In this document: positions 31,490-42,678 of the stretch, piece after piece | Layout of the letters: each line of letters starts with the position of its first letter | How positions within the stretch are numbered: position 1 is the stretch's first letter | NCBI GenBank assembly: GCA_026008535.1 | Contig: BRKX01000003.1 | Span: 64,443,001 to 64,507,000 of the forward strand | Direction: 5' to 3' | Origin: Perilla frutescens | Lineage: Eukaryota > Streptophyta > Magnoliopsida > Lamiales > Lamiaceae | Length of the DNA: 64,000 nucleotides | Position numbers and translations under genes: made by a program | The notes under the pieces: generated by a model | Database searches by the model: none | Seen by the model: the letters and a program-made list of their open reading frames with translations, nothing else | Told to the model about the DNA's origin: nothing

Positions 31490-32350
31490 GTAGGTTTCAT
31501 CCTTACTTCTGAGAAACTCTACCCATGTAAATCTTGAGAAGTCATCGACTACCACCAAAGTGAATTTTTTTTTTGGGCGTTGATAGTCTGATTGGCCCAA
31601 ATAGATCCATGTGTAGCAGTTGGAGGGGAGCAGTTGTCCCTGGAGGATGACTTCTATTTTTGAATGATGATCTCACCTGCTTCCCTTTTTGGTATGGTCC
31701 GCAGATGTCAGTTTTCTTAAAAATCTCCTTGGGAAGCCCATCTACTAGCTCCTTCTTGGCTAGATGATTGATGGTTCTGAAGTTGAGATGATTAAGTGGT
31801 CGATGCCATAGCCAGCTTGCTTCAGTTGAGCCTTTTGAAAGAAAGCAAGCTTCTCCATATCCAGTTGACCAGTCTACAACATACATGTTGCCTCTCCTTA
31901 TGCCAGTTAGGAGGATTACTCCAGTTGACTTATCCTTGATGTCGCATGAGCTTTGACTGAAATCAATGACATATCAATTGTGACATAATTGACTGATGCT
32001 GAGCAGTTTGTGCTTCAGTCTTTCTACGTGGGAGACTCCATTGACTACCATTTTTCCTTCGACCACGAACCCTTCTCCAATGGTTCAGCTTCTGGAGTTG
32101 TCTCCGAATGTGACTAATGGTCCTTTCACTTCTTTATATCCTTCTAGATCCTCTCTATCTCCCGTCATGTGTTTTGAGCACCTGCTGTCTAGGTACCAAA
32201 CCTCCTTGGTCCTCTTCTTCAATATGATGCCCTTTTTCCTGCAAGAGAGACAATTAGTTTTTAAGAACCCGCATGATATCGGGTCCTTCTTTGCTAATCA
32301 AGTGTTTAGGGATCCAGATTTGCCAAAATTTTGGCTTATCAGCAGGTAGA
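31490..32350 (-). pseudogene. Copia protease and integrase start (broken)
   Basis: The minus strand encodes the protease block YLDSRCSKHMTGDREDLEGY (near 32180). The matching block in the Copia at 63.7 kb reads LDSGCSKHM, so the catalytic D-S-G is D-S-R here. Then come LKHKLLSISQLC, the pre-integrase WLWHRPLNHLNFRTI (near 31790) with its His, and LLHMDLFGPI and VVVDDFSRFTWVEFL, the first integrase Asp blocks. Stops lie near 31983 and 32088. The domain ends at the truncation. Confidence 0.8.
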
Positions 32351-32412
32351 GAGTTTTCAGACATTGATCGTCTGATCAGTTTTACTTTCTTTTCAGCTCT
32401 CCTCCTCTGAGC

Positions 32413-34877
32413 TTAGTCATTTGACTTGTACCTGTATCGAGAGTTAGTAGGATAGAAAACTTCGATCATAACTCTCTGATCTTGAGCTTGTCTAGCTCTT
32501 CCCTGTGGCCATTTTTCTTTGACTTCATGAGCTCTGTTGCTCTTATAGTATGGCCAGTTTGCAAACCAGTCATAGTTGGAGTTTGTCCTTGGTTCATTCC
32601 TTGAATCCAAGTACTCATTATACTGAGTTGCAAAGTCAGATGGAGGGAACTTTTCCAGGGGAATCAGAATGTGTTGGCGTGCTCCATACAGCTTTGTATG
32701 CACATTCTTCCTTAAGTCAACATCTCTTCTGGGTTGACCTATTGGATGTCTGTAAAGATAGGCTGACGGAGCATTTCTGTATTAAACTGGTGCCCTATCT
32801 CAATGAGATTGTGATCCAAACTGAGTATTTCTCCATACTTCAGTTGGCCGGTCAATTCTGTTCATCTTAGGCCTGTTCTGAACATCTGGCCTTGGATAGA
32901 CTGGTGATCTTTGTCGAACTGACTGTCTTTGATAATCTGAAGGTCTTGGCTGAACTGATGACCTCTGTTGATAGGTTGGTTGCCTTTGCTGAGCTGGTGA
33001 CCTTTGCTGATAGGCGAACTGCCTGTTTCGAGCTAGTGGCCTTCAATGAGATGGCTTCCTCTGCTGAACTGATAGCTTAAACTGAACTGAGCCTTTCAGT
33101 TGGGAGGATTAATTGGACCGTTTCGGCTAAATTGAAGGGATGTTTCCAGTTCCCTTGCCTTCGATCTCTTGAACTGGTTAGGTTGGTACATCTTTGACAA
33201 AACCAGGAAGGGTTCCTCCTTGACTGGTTCGAGCAACTGGTTTTCCTTTTTCTGTATTAGTGTACCTGTTGTATCTTAACCCTGGACTACCAGTTTCAAC
33301 TCTTTGATGGCTTAGAATCTCATCAAGAGTTTGAGATCCCTTTTTGAATTTGAGAGATATCTCCTCTCTCTCCTGGATCTCTTGCCGGAGCTTCTCATTC
33401 TCAGCTCTTAGCTTATCAATTTTCAGTTTGAACTTTTCACATTCAACTGACTGAGCTCTAAGTGATTTAGTTCTATCATGATCACTTCTCAGTCTTTTGG
33501 CCTCATCTCTTAGGTTATCATTTTCTTCCTTCAGTTGCAGATGCATACATGATATTGTAGACAACTGATCTTCTAGAATTCTTAATTGTTCATTTAACTC
33601 ATTGCTAGAAATAGAAGTTTCATGAATGTGATAAAAAGAGGTTAAGGAGTCACTTGTGCTAACCTCTTCTTTGTTATCAGTCATGAGGCAGAACAGTGCC
33701 TCATCTTCAGAGCTGTAGCCATCGGAGTCAATTCCTGATGGATAATCTGAGTCATCCAGCACGGCGTTCTCTGTGTTGGCCATCATAGCTTTTATCTTGA
33801 AAAAGCTTCTCTTCACCTTGTCCTTCTTATCTTCAGGGAGCTCTAGACACTCATATCTGTAGTGTCCTTGCTTATGGCAATGGAAGCATTCTTTTATGCT
33901 TCTGTTGGCTGCCCTGGGTTGTTCAGCAGACGGTTAATTTCTCTCACCTTTGGGCTCATCATCAGTTTGAAGCATAACTGATGGTTGATCTCTAATCTTT
34001 TTGAGCTTCTCGAGTAGCTTGGAAACTGACTGGATCTGATCATTGATGTCTTCAGTCAGGCTCTCCTTCTTCTCTACTACTTCTCTTCTTTGATCAGTTA
34101 AGCCTCTTGGTTGTTCTCTGACTTGAGAACTTCTTGGCCGGAAGGTGTTCCTTCCTCGAGTTTCTCTAAACCGATTTCTTTCACCATAGAAGGTTGCATC
34201 CTAAGCTGATGATGATGTGGATGCCTCTCTTTTTCTGTTTAGGCTATACTCGTGAGCCTTAAGAGAACTGAAAAGTTCTCTTGGGGTGATGCTGTTCAAG
34301 TCTCTTGACTCCTTTGTAGCAATCACCTTCATATCCCATTCATCTGTGAGATTGTCCAATATTTGGAGTTCATCTCACTATTGGGATATGTCCTACCCAG
34401 ATTGTTGATCTCGCTGATGATGCCGAGAAATCTTATCTCAAGGTTGGAGATGGTTTCATCTGAGTGCATTTTGAAGGATTCATATTTATCCACTGCCAGT
34501 TGGAGCTTGTTTCCTTTAATGGCCTCGGACTCTTTGCATAGATCTGCAAGTAAGTCCCATATTTCCTTAGTAGTGCCATAATTCTTTGTGTCCTTTATGC
34601 GGTCTTCATCTAGAGTTTGGAACAATACGGCTTGGGCCACAAACTCTAGGTTCTTCAATTTTTTCTCTTCACTCGTGAGAAGATGAGTTGGCTTCGGGAT
34701 CCTTGTCGGTTGATTAACATCAGCAATGTGGGCATCATTGTCTATCATGATTGTGATTAGACCTTCCTCGATAACTTCCTACATGTTTTCGTGGATTGAG
34801 CAGAGATGCGCCTTCATTCTCCTACTCCAGTTATCGTAGTTCTCAACTGAAAAAATAGGTAGCATATGGTTTCCCAT
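32413..34877 (-). pseudogene. Copia gag (decayed)
   Basis: The frame starts at ATG 34877-34875 (MGNHMLPIFSVENYDNWSRR). A TAG at 34779-34781 replaces the Trp codon still present in the sister copy (59040-59042). Then follow EEKKLKNLEFVAQA and IWDLLADL of the UBN2-type gag, the zinc knuckle CFHCHKQGHYRYEC (near 33880), and an acidic and coiled-coil segment 33178-33816 (ENAVLDDSDY, long heptads). A Gln/Arg-rich repeat stretch (YQQRSPAQQRQPTYQQRS, near 32970) and a tail to 32413 complete it. Several stops and frameshifts occur. Gag packages element RNA; the QR-rich segment may aid nucleic-acid binding. Confidence 0.8.
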
Positions 34878-34944
34878 AGCTGACAGATTGGCACAGATAA
34901 TAAGATCTGATTCAGTGATCTGCAGAAACGGCTGATCCTTAGAA

Positions 34945-34964
34945 TCAACCGCTCTGATACCACT
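34945..34964 (-). promoter_or_regulatory. Copia primer-binding site (tRNA-iMet type)
   Basis: The minus strand next to the LTR edge at 34965 reads AGTGGTATCAGAGCGG, matching the standard plant Copia primer site complementary to the initiator Met tRNA 3' end. Confidence 0.85.
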
Positions 34965-35812
34965 TGTTGGTCCCGGGGTGAGTCAAAATCAATTTAGAGG
35001 GGGGGTGAATAAACTGATCCAAAAAACTTAACAATAATTGCGGAATATTCAGGTCCCGTTTGACTTGCTAAGTTATCCGTGCTGTTCGGAGATCAGTTGA
35101 GATAATCAGCTAGCTCAGAGTGTTGTGTGTGCTAGAGGTGTATAGTTTAAAACATGCAACTAAAACTGAAAAGTAAAACAGAGCACACAAGCAGTTTTAT
35201 AGAGGTTCGAAGCTCAACTTCTACGTTTTCTCTTCCTTCCACAGAAGGGCAATTCACTATGCAAGTGTAAAGTTCCTTTATTACAGTTACACAGTGAAGA
35301 CCGGTGTTGGACCTGGTTGTCGGTGACTTTACGAGTCACGAATTCCTTTTCAACTGTTGCTGTCCCGGAAGCGACGAACTAACGCAAATAGCCTCCTCAG
35401 CCGGTTTCTGGGCGACGGCTCACACTTACAGATCTCAATTGCTTGCTGAGACTTTAAGGGCTATTGCGGTCTTTACAAGGTTTTAGATCTCTTTCGCTCT
35501 TCAAGAAGACAGTCTTGAAACTGGTATCAACTGATGTGCTCCTTTGCACGTCTTAGACTTGAGCTGGGTAGTTGATCTTTGTAGAACAGAACTGAGAGAG
35601 TTGCTTTGGCTGGAATTCTTCAACAGCTAGCTTGATGAGTGGTCTGGCTCCTTCTCTTCTCAGTTGGACATTTGCTTTTGCTAAGTTTAAGCGTGAGGCT
35701 TTAGAACTTTGGTGAACGTCTTCGCCGAAAGTCTATACACAAATTATGAGCAAAAGTTCTCTTCAAGTTTCAAAAGTCACGGTTATCTTCTGGGTTGCTC
35801 ATCTTTTATAGA

Positions 35813-35820
35813 TGATTGGT
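35813..35820 (-). promoter_or_regulatory. TATA box of the truncated Copia LTR
   Basis: The minus strand reads CCAATCATCTATAAAAGATG. The related LTR at 57093 has the same order (CCACCAATC, then CATCTATAAAAAGAG), supporting a conserved core promoter. Confidence 0.6.
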
Positions 35821-36099
35821 TGGTGACCGTTGATGATCACTGTGTGATCATAAATGATAAAGCCATTGATGGACATTCATTTAAAGAGAGCCGTTGAGTA
35901 GCCTTTGTGCTTCTGACAAGCTTTTGATTAAGGATCTCGGTTGCATTAACTTCAAGATCTTCTTGTTAGCTTTTCTGAAATTTGAATTTCAGTTACGGAT
36001 TTTGTCTTGATCTTCAGTTTTGGGCTTTGTCTGTCAGTTGGAATCTTTAGTTCCTTGTCTGTCAGTTCTGTGCATCCTTGGCAGTTTGGAAAGCTCCAG

Positions 36100-36830
36100 T
36101 TTAGATCGTCTTCAGCTGGCAGTTTTGGACTCTGGCTTGATGCTTTCTGAGCTCCAGTTTGGCTTGCTTCAGCTAGCAGGTTTGAACCAGTGCTCTTCAG
36201 CTGGTATTCTGGACTGGTGTCCCTTAAGCTATAACTTCCTTGGACTGGTCTTCAGTTCGGGGGCTGGCGCTTCTTCAATTGGACTTCAGAACTGATGCGT
36301 CTTCAGCTGGTATCCTTCAAACTGGTACTTCTTCAGCTGGAACTTCATTCTTCAGCTGAGACTTCTTGAACTGGTATTTCCTTCAGCTCGGACCTTGGAT
36401 TGATACACCCTTCAGTTGGCATTCTTCTTCAGCTGGAATTCCCTTGAGTTCGCATGTTCTTCAACTCGAACTGGTCCATTCTTCAGCTGGTATTTTCTTC
36501 AGCTAGAATTTGTCTTGAACTGGTATGTCCTTCAGTTCTAACTTGATCTCCTCTTCAGCTGGTATTCTTCTTGAGCTGGAATCTTCTTGAGCTGGTATAT
36601 TCTTCAGCTCGAGCTTGGTCTTATCTGCAGCTGGTAATCTTCTTTAGTTGGGACTGTCTTCAGCTGGAACTTGGGCACTTCTGGGCTAGTACCTTGAACT
36701 GGTAGCTTTAGCTGGTATTCTTCTTCAGCTGGAAATTGGCACTTCTGAATCGGTGTCTTCTTCAGTTCATGACTGTAGACTGATGGCATTTGGTACTCCA
36801 AACTTGATAGTACCTGCAACTTTCAGTTTA
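36100..36830. repeat. Degenerate CTTCAGCTGGTATTC minisatellite
   Basis: Units of roughly 20-40 bases built on TTCTTCAGCTGGAATTC/TATTC repeat across 730 bp, with point variants (AGCTCG, AGTTGG, AGCTAG). I count eleven CAGCTG hexamers. The array lies within the U3 part of the LTR, upstream of its TATA box. Confidence 0.85.
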
Positions 36831-36889
36831 TCTTGCTAACTGATCTAGTAAGCAAGTTACAGTCTCTCTTTTCAACAGCTCTTGTGCCT

Positions 36890-37020
36890 GGATTTTTTTC
36901 TTTTCTTTTCTCTCTGTTCTTTTCTCTCTCTTTTCTTTTCTGAACTCTTGGCTAATTTCTCTCCTTTTTATTTCTTTTCTTTTCTCTCTTTTCTTCTCTC
37001 TTCTCTTTTCTTTCCTTTCA
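36890..37020. repeat. CT-rich low-complexity tract
   Basis: Long runs of TTTTCTTTTC and TCTCTC types within the LTR (GA-rich on the element strand). Confidence 0.85.
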
Positions 37021-37187
37021 TGGATTGATCATTTTCAGGCTTTGATAGCTCGATTTTTTTTATATGATCATCCTTAGTTTTCTGCTTGATTCCTGTTCAG
37101 TTTTTCAAGACTCTTTGTATATTTTGATATATTTTGACATCTCATCAAAATTCGAGTCAGAAAAATCCTTGAAAGTTTTTCCTAACA

Positions 37188-37505
37188 GGTAGAGCCCCCT
37201 CGTCAACTGTAACAGAGGAGAAAGTACATGCGGATCGGAGGGTCGTAGGGGCTAGGATTTTCTCGTTCAATTATAGAGGTAGGCCTACCATTTGACATTG
37301 ACATTATATTTTTATGGATGTATTTTTTATATTATATTATCATTTGCTGTAATATTATGATTGCTTACAGACATTTATCAATATTAGTTCAATAGATTTT
37401 ACATAAGATCCAAATATCAAGAAATTCAATAGACTTCACATAAACCATAGATAATCATTCAATAGATTTCACATAAGATCCAAATATCAAGAAATTCAAT
37501 AAAAT
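37188..37505. other. Spacer with a ~67-bp tandem duplication
   Basis: The phrase CATAAGATCCAAATATCAAG occurs at about 37400 and 37467, in a tandem duplication of about 67 bases. No gene is visible. It probably includes the 3' untranslated end of the MuDR-like gene to the right. Confidence 0.5.
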
Positions 37506-40198
37506 TCACATAAATCCTAAATAATCAGTCCATATCCTCCGCCAAACAGACCAGACAGGTCGGCAAGTATGCGCCGTACTACCACATATGCTGCACTTCT
37601 TAGGTACTCTCCTGTGTACAGACACATCCTCTACTGGAGTATTTAGATCCATACTAGAAATAGGTAGATGGGTTGTGCATGCACGTCTGTTGTGCCCTGA
37701 TCCATGACATCCAGTGCAAAACTGTCTCCGTGCACTAGATGAGGCCTCAAACGGTGCTTGAGCTTTGGACATAGATGGACGCCCAGCACGTCGACTAAGC
37801 TTTGGTGCCAACACCACTCGTGATCTATATACATCGGGCATAATCTATTGATCTGGACGAGGCAGCCCCCTGATGATCGACTCATACATGCTGATTAAGC
37901 TCTCCACCTTGTATCTATCCACATAATCATATATGGCCCCACCAGTGCAACTACGAAAGGGAAAATAAAGTTAAACACAGTTGATTATATATATTTTAAA
38001 AAAATGAGAACAAATAGAGATTGGACTGTAATACCAAATGACCGTAGCCGTGTGAGAATAGCAGATCAAATCCAACTTGAACTCACGACAGTCACATGTT
38101 CGGTTCTGACAATTGACCATGTAGACCTCCCTCTCAACCTTGACTTTCCATAAAGTTGCTAATGTCGTGGGCCGCACAATATAGCATCGTCCCTTCTCGA
38201 CATTCTCCGAAAGCTTCAGCGCGACATCATCGGTCAACACATGATTCGAGCCCAGTGCAGCCGCACATCGCTCAATGAACCACTGCTCAACAATTGATCG
38301 AAGCATCTCAAGCATTGAGCAAATAGAAAACCTCCTCGCCTACAATATACGAGCATTGAGACTCTCCGCCATGTTAGACGTCATGAAATCGTAGCGCCGT
38401 ACGGGATAATGTGAGCGAGACCAAAGCACTGGGCCGATATTACACAGCTTCTGATAGGCATTTGGACAGATCTACTCCAATGTTGACATACACTCCTGGA
38501 ATGTGTCTGTGTGATAGTTGTAGGCAGCCTCATGAAATAGTGCAGTCACGTGTTTTCCTTTCTTCATCATCTTATTCTTCAAATGATAATAGCATAATCC
38601 ATGCGTCGCTCATGGAAAAACGGCCTCTACAGCATTTTTAATGCTCTGATGCTGATCCGACATGATGAGAAGGTTATCTATATCACCCAGAGCCATGTGC
38701 ACTCGGGCTAAGAACCATATCCAAGACTCGTCATTCTCTATCGGTCCGAGCCCAACCGGAATAGGTAAGATCTGTTCGTTGTCGTCCTTCATGACTGCAA
38801 CAAAGAGAACCCCCTTGTTTTTTCCCTTTAGGTGGGTTCCATCGATCACAAGTACTAGACGAGCATAATTGAGAAATGCACTGGCATACTATCCAAGAGC
38901 AAGGAATAAATGCTTGAACCGATCATCACTCGTGATCTCCATGTCAACTATAGTCCCTAGATTCATCAATTGCAGAGTGTGCAGAAATGCGGGCAACTGT
39001 TCATAGGACTTGTCACAGTCTCCATATACCATCTCAATGGCAACGTTCCTCGTGTGCAGAGCGAAGCTGTAATCAATATAGATGTCAAACTTACGGACGA
39101 GCTCCGTCATCATCTCTTTTGGTTTTAGAACAACCCGCTCGTCCATCAATTTACGAGTGAAGTACTTCCTGAGCACTCGTGCAGGAACCTGGCACGGAGT
39201 AATTCAACTCATATCAAGATGACATGTGTGAGTGTCATTGAATTTGTAGATTCTCCACATATGTCCATCAGCAACGACAAAGCACTTGAACGGGTAATCA
39301 CCGCCATGCTTGCAAACATAGCCCAATCGTGACCTGTTCGATCGATACACAGCATACTCCACTTGATTCTGCATGTGATAGATTCCAACATCCAGAGCCA
39401 GATCATCCTTCATATGGAAAATGGCTCCCTCGTGCAGTGTGTCTGACTGTGGTGCTGGTCGTTCATCCCAAGATAGTGGGCCCGCAATGTCCCAATCAGC
39501 AAGGGGAACCACCCAATTACTCGAAGGCCCATCAGCTCTAAATGGAACACCAATGGTAGATGGTGGGATGACTCCCATCAATCCCAACAATTTGTCTGTA
39601 CGATCAGAAGAAGAACGAATCCATCCACTGAATTCTGTCAACAGTGATTCCACCAACCTCGTTCTATCTTCTCCTCCTCTTCTTCTTCTTCTTCTTCTTC
39701 TTCTTCTTCTTCTTCTTCTTCTTCTTCTTCTTCTCCTTCTCTCTTTTCTTCTCTAGTAGCATCATTCATCTCTTCTTGTGTTTCTTCATTAATAGGGTTA
39801 CTCGGTCCCTCATAGTACTGTGGAAAGTAGGGAACATAGTCGTCCCTATACGAATTTCTATGTTCAGTGCCGATAGATGGCCCGGCTCCAAAACCGCCTA
39901 ATTATCTTGAAATGACATACACAACCATCTCGGCAGTCTGTTCATGAAGCAAATCGAGCAAATCTCCATCATCTTGCAAAGAAACTCTGATCCGTCTGCC
40001 AGTATTGGTACTGGTCAGGTAAAATAATTGATACTCCACCCTGCTCGGGTCACTCTGCAATATTTTGTGAACCTCTCGCACCAGTGCACTAAAACGCAGC
40101 TTATCAGATGACATCACTACTAGTTGCTCGTCACCATCTACATATTCGGATCTCTCACATCTTCCACTGTGTCGTACAATGATGCGATGTCTAACCAT
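37506..40198 (-). pseudogene. MuDR-type (MULE) transposase
   Basis: Start at ATG 40198 (MVRHRIIVRHSGRCER), just after a TTGCAG acceptor-like site. Domains in minus order: amino PB1-like region (40198-39902), acidic poly-Glu linker encoded by a CTT microsatellite, and MuDR DNA-binding region with GDYPFKCFVVADGHMWRI (near 39280). The MULE transposase core has VIDGTHLKGKNKG and MSDQHQSIKNAVEAVFP (first and second Asp, 38610-38860), then CYYHLKNKMM. A SWIM zinc finger (CDCREFKLDLICYSHT, near 38080), an 84-bp intron (38034-37951) and CCHC knuckles (CTGCHGSGHNRRAC, CSICGSTAHTC) follow. Breaks: TAA at 39902, frameshift after the poly-Glu, TGA at 39204, TAG at 38889, TGA at 38610 and two TAGs near 38340-38480. 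Otherwise the frame is continuous. The enzyme would cut and insert MULE DNA. Confidence 0.88.
39677..39733 (+). repeat. (CTT)19 microsatellite inside the MULE gene
   Basis: About 19 CTT units encode poly-Glu on the minus strand. The frame entering from the amino side (Glu frame) is not the frame that continues in the DNA-binding region, so an indel lies at or near the repeat. Confidence 0.9.
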
Positions 40199-40249
40199 CT
40201 GCAATTTATAAAGAATGCAATGTAAGGGCCACAACTAATTTTTCAAAAA

Positions 40250-40760
40250 GCCACGATTAATTTAAAAAAAACCATGATTAATTAAAAAAAGCCATGATTA
40301 ATTCCTTATGAACAAAGCCACGATTAATTAAAATAAAAGCCACGGTTAAGTACAAAAAAGCCATAATTATTTTAATCTTAAGCCACCATTAAGGGGCATG
40401 ATTTATTTTGCTACACACAAAGGCCACGATTAATTTACACAAAGCCACGATTAACTAAAAAATACTAGGATTAATCAAACAAAAGCTGCGATTATTTTCA
40501 TCTTAAGCCACGGTTAATTTACACAAAGGCCACGATTAATTTTAAAAAGTCCACGATTAGTAAAAAAACCACGATTGCTTAAAATAGAAGTCACGATTAA
40601 AATACAAAAATCACGACTACTTTTTCATAAAAGCGATAATTAATTAAGCTAAAACCACGATTAATTCCTTTTAAACAAAAGTCTTGATTATGTGAAATTA
40701 AAAACCATGGTTAATTTTGTCAAATCCACGATTACTCCTAAACATTGCTACGATCAATAT
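40250..40760 (+). repeat. Array of ~22 CCACGATTAAT units (forward)
   Basis: The motif GCCACGATTAATT, with variants such as CCATGATTAAT, CCACGGTTAA and TCACGATTAA, recurs about every 21 bases separated by A-rich spacers. It lies directly upstream (minus sense) of the MuDR-type start codon. Confidence 0.92.
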
Positions 40761-41289
40761 ATTAAAGAGTAAAGGCTACGACATGCAAATCTCTCCATCT
40801 CGTATATTTTCAACTCTAACAGCACAAATATAATCAAAAGCCAAAATATTTACAAAATAATTGCAAAAAAAAAGGGCACTCCAAATGTACCTTTTCAGAA
40901 ATGATGGCAAATTTCGTGATGGAAAAAAACCTTTCCCGCACCTTGCCTCCAAAGAAAACCTTTCACACGCACGCCTTGGCTCCAAAGAAATTTTCTCTCT
41001 CTTTTGCTCTAAATTTTTGGGTCAATTGTATTGTAGTGTGAATAAGCCCGGGTGTTCATGCCTATTTGGTCAAAAATATTTACCTACCTCCTTACACAGC
41101 AATAAAATAAAAACGTATTAAATTCGATCAATAAATTCCTACCTTCTCCTTCTTTTTATTTAATGAATCTCAATAACTTCCCCTTCTTTTTATTTAATGT
41201 AGCTCAGTAACTAACTCACTTTACACAAGAAATATTAAATGCATTCACTAAAAGAGCAACGATTAATTTAAACAAAAAAACCACGATTA
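40761..41289. other. Centre between the inverted motif arrays
   Basis: About 0.5 kb with no coding sequence. It includes a short tandem duplication of CTTCTTTTTATTTAATG (about 41150 and 41187). It could hold a promoter for the MuDR-type gene but I cannot identify a core element. Confidence 0.4.
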
Positions 41290-41900
41290 ATTCGGTAGCC
41301 AAATAAATGACTAATTGTGGATTACTCAATTTAATCGAGGCCTCGATTAATCATGCCTCATTACATTAATGTTGGCAATGTTTAAAGTTAATCATGGAGA
41401 AGTGAAAATTAATCGAGGCAAGCCACAATAATCGAGACAATGTTTAAACTCATAACAATTCAATTTAATCGAGGCTAAATGGAATGATCCACGATTAATG
41501 GAGGCAATGCATTACATTAATCGTGGATCATTGAGGCTCATTGAGAATTAATCGTCTCTCATTTAAATTAATCGTGGCCATCTAGACAATTAATCGTGGC
41601 ACATAGCAAAATAATCGAGGACCATTATAATTAATCGTGAAATTGAAACAATTAATTGTGGCATTTTTCAATATCAAAAGTAATCATGGCATTAATCGAG
41701 GCTCATTTGAAAATTCATCGTGGCTTGTTCAAAATAACCGTGGCTTTTTTTAACTTAACCGTGACTTCTTTTGAAAATTAAGCGTGGCATTTGTTTAAGC
41801 AAAATTAATCGTGGCTTCTTCAAAATAATCGTGGCCATGTGGATAATTAATCGTGGCTCATTACAATTAATCGTCACTATGCATACATTTTATCGTGGCA
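41290..41900 (-). repeat. Array of ~24 CCACGATTAAT units (reverse orientation)
   Basis: The plus strand reads AATTAATCGTGGC repeatedly (variants ATCGAGG, ACCGTGG, ATCATGG), the reverse complement of the array at 40250-40760. Two forward units occur at about 41254-41294 where the orientation switches. Together the two arrays can form a long imperfect hairpin around 40770-41240. Confidence 0.92.
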
Positions 41901-42678
41901 TTTCAAATATATATTTATATATATATACATATAAATATAGTTGTTTAGTGTGGAAATATATAAAAAAATAGATAAAAGTACATTAAGCCAATAATTGAGT
42001 GTGGAGACCAATTGTTTTAAAAGACAAATTGCCTACAAAACTTTCTAAATTTAAATCATGTTACTTTTTCTCAATCCCTATTTACCTTTGTTATATTTTG
42101 ACAAAAAAATATAACACTAAAACTCGAGAAAGACGTATATGTATCTCGATATGTATCCGAGGAAATATGGACGTTTTTTATGAAGTCAAAGTGAAAAATA
42201 TATATACAGTATACGTATATATGAAGGTGGACCCATTAATTATATTTATGAACTAAGCCGACTTAATTCGGCCAATGAGAAATGAATAACTTGCATGAAA
42301 ATCAACATTAACGTGTTTCCTGCTCAAATTGCCAAATATTTTAAAACGCAAAGTCTCACTTTAGACTTTGTTAAATAAAGTACTAAAATTTATGATATTT
42401 TTCAGAGTTTGGGAGTATGTTTTTTAATATTAGAAATAATATTTTTTTTAATTTAAAAAATGTAGTAATAATCATAAAAATATCACATATTTTTTGTTTT
42501 TAACAATAAAATAAACGTGATATTTTATAGAATTATAAGTAAAAAAAAATCCGTCTTTTATAAATTCTAACGTAGATTTAATATACACAGACCAACTCAT
42601 TTCAAAATAGTGGATGAAGTATTCAAGGCATTGCACACAATAAAAATGAAAATAAAAATAAAGGATGTATATTCATTA
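41901..42678. other. AT-rich intergenic stretch
   Basis: AT-rich sequence beginning with a TATATATAT run. There is no supportable gene; short open frames lack recognisable content. It presumably includes the outer end of the MULE, but I found no terminal inverted repeat. Confidence 0.45.

Larger units (their letters stand above)
31487..37187 (-). mobile_element. Truncated Ty1/Copia element (5' LTR, gag, protease, start of integrase)
   Basis: In minus sense the element runs from its 5'LTR (37187-34965) through a primer site, gag, protease and GAG-pre-integrase, and stops abruptly inside the integrase core (after WVEFLRSKDE near 31505). RT, RNase H and the 3'LTR are absent, so it is a truncated copy. 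The gag and pol text closely matches the plus-strand Copia at 57093-64000, so the two are members of one lineage, perhaps SIRE/Maximus-like from the long gag with internal coiled coil. Confidence 0.85.
34965..37187 (-). repeat. Copia 5' LTR with CAGCTG minisatellite
   Basis: A 2223-bp LTR whose minus strand begins TGTTAGGAAAAAC and ends CCCCGGGACCAACA. A TATA box CTATAAAAG (35813-35820) lies about 1.4 kb in on the minus strand, preceded by CCAATCA. Upstream of it (minus sense) is a degenerate minisatellite (36100-36830), and further out a long CT-rich tract (36890-37020). No partner LTR is present. Confidence 0.85.

Noticed and set aside
32892..33080. Plus-strand 62-residue frame with repeated VDRLV/FAELV phrases
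   Set aside because: It is the antisense of the Gln/Arg-rich repeat in the Copia gag.
39644..39901. Plus-strand frame with long Phe/Leu runs
   Set aside because: It is the antisense of the CTT microsatellite in the MULE transposase gene.
40250..41900. Regularly spaced short repeats resembling a CRISPR array
   Set aside because: The window is plant nuclear DNA, the motif is only about 11-13 bases, the spacers are A-rich and similar rather than unique, and the two halves are in opposite orientation.
42361..42620. Possible further MITE
   Set aside because: No convincing terminal inverted repeats or target duplication could be found.
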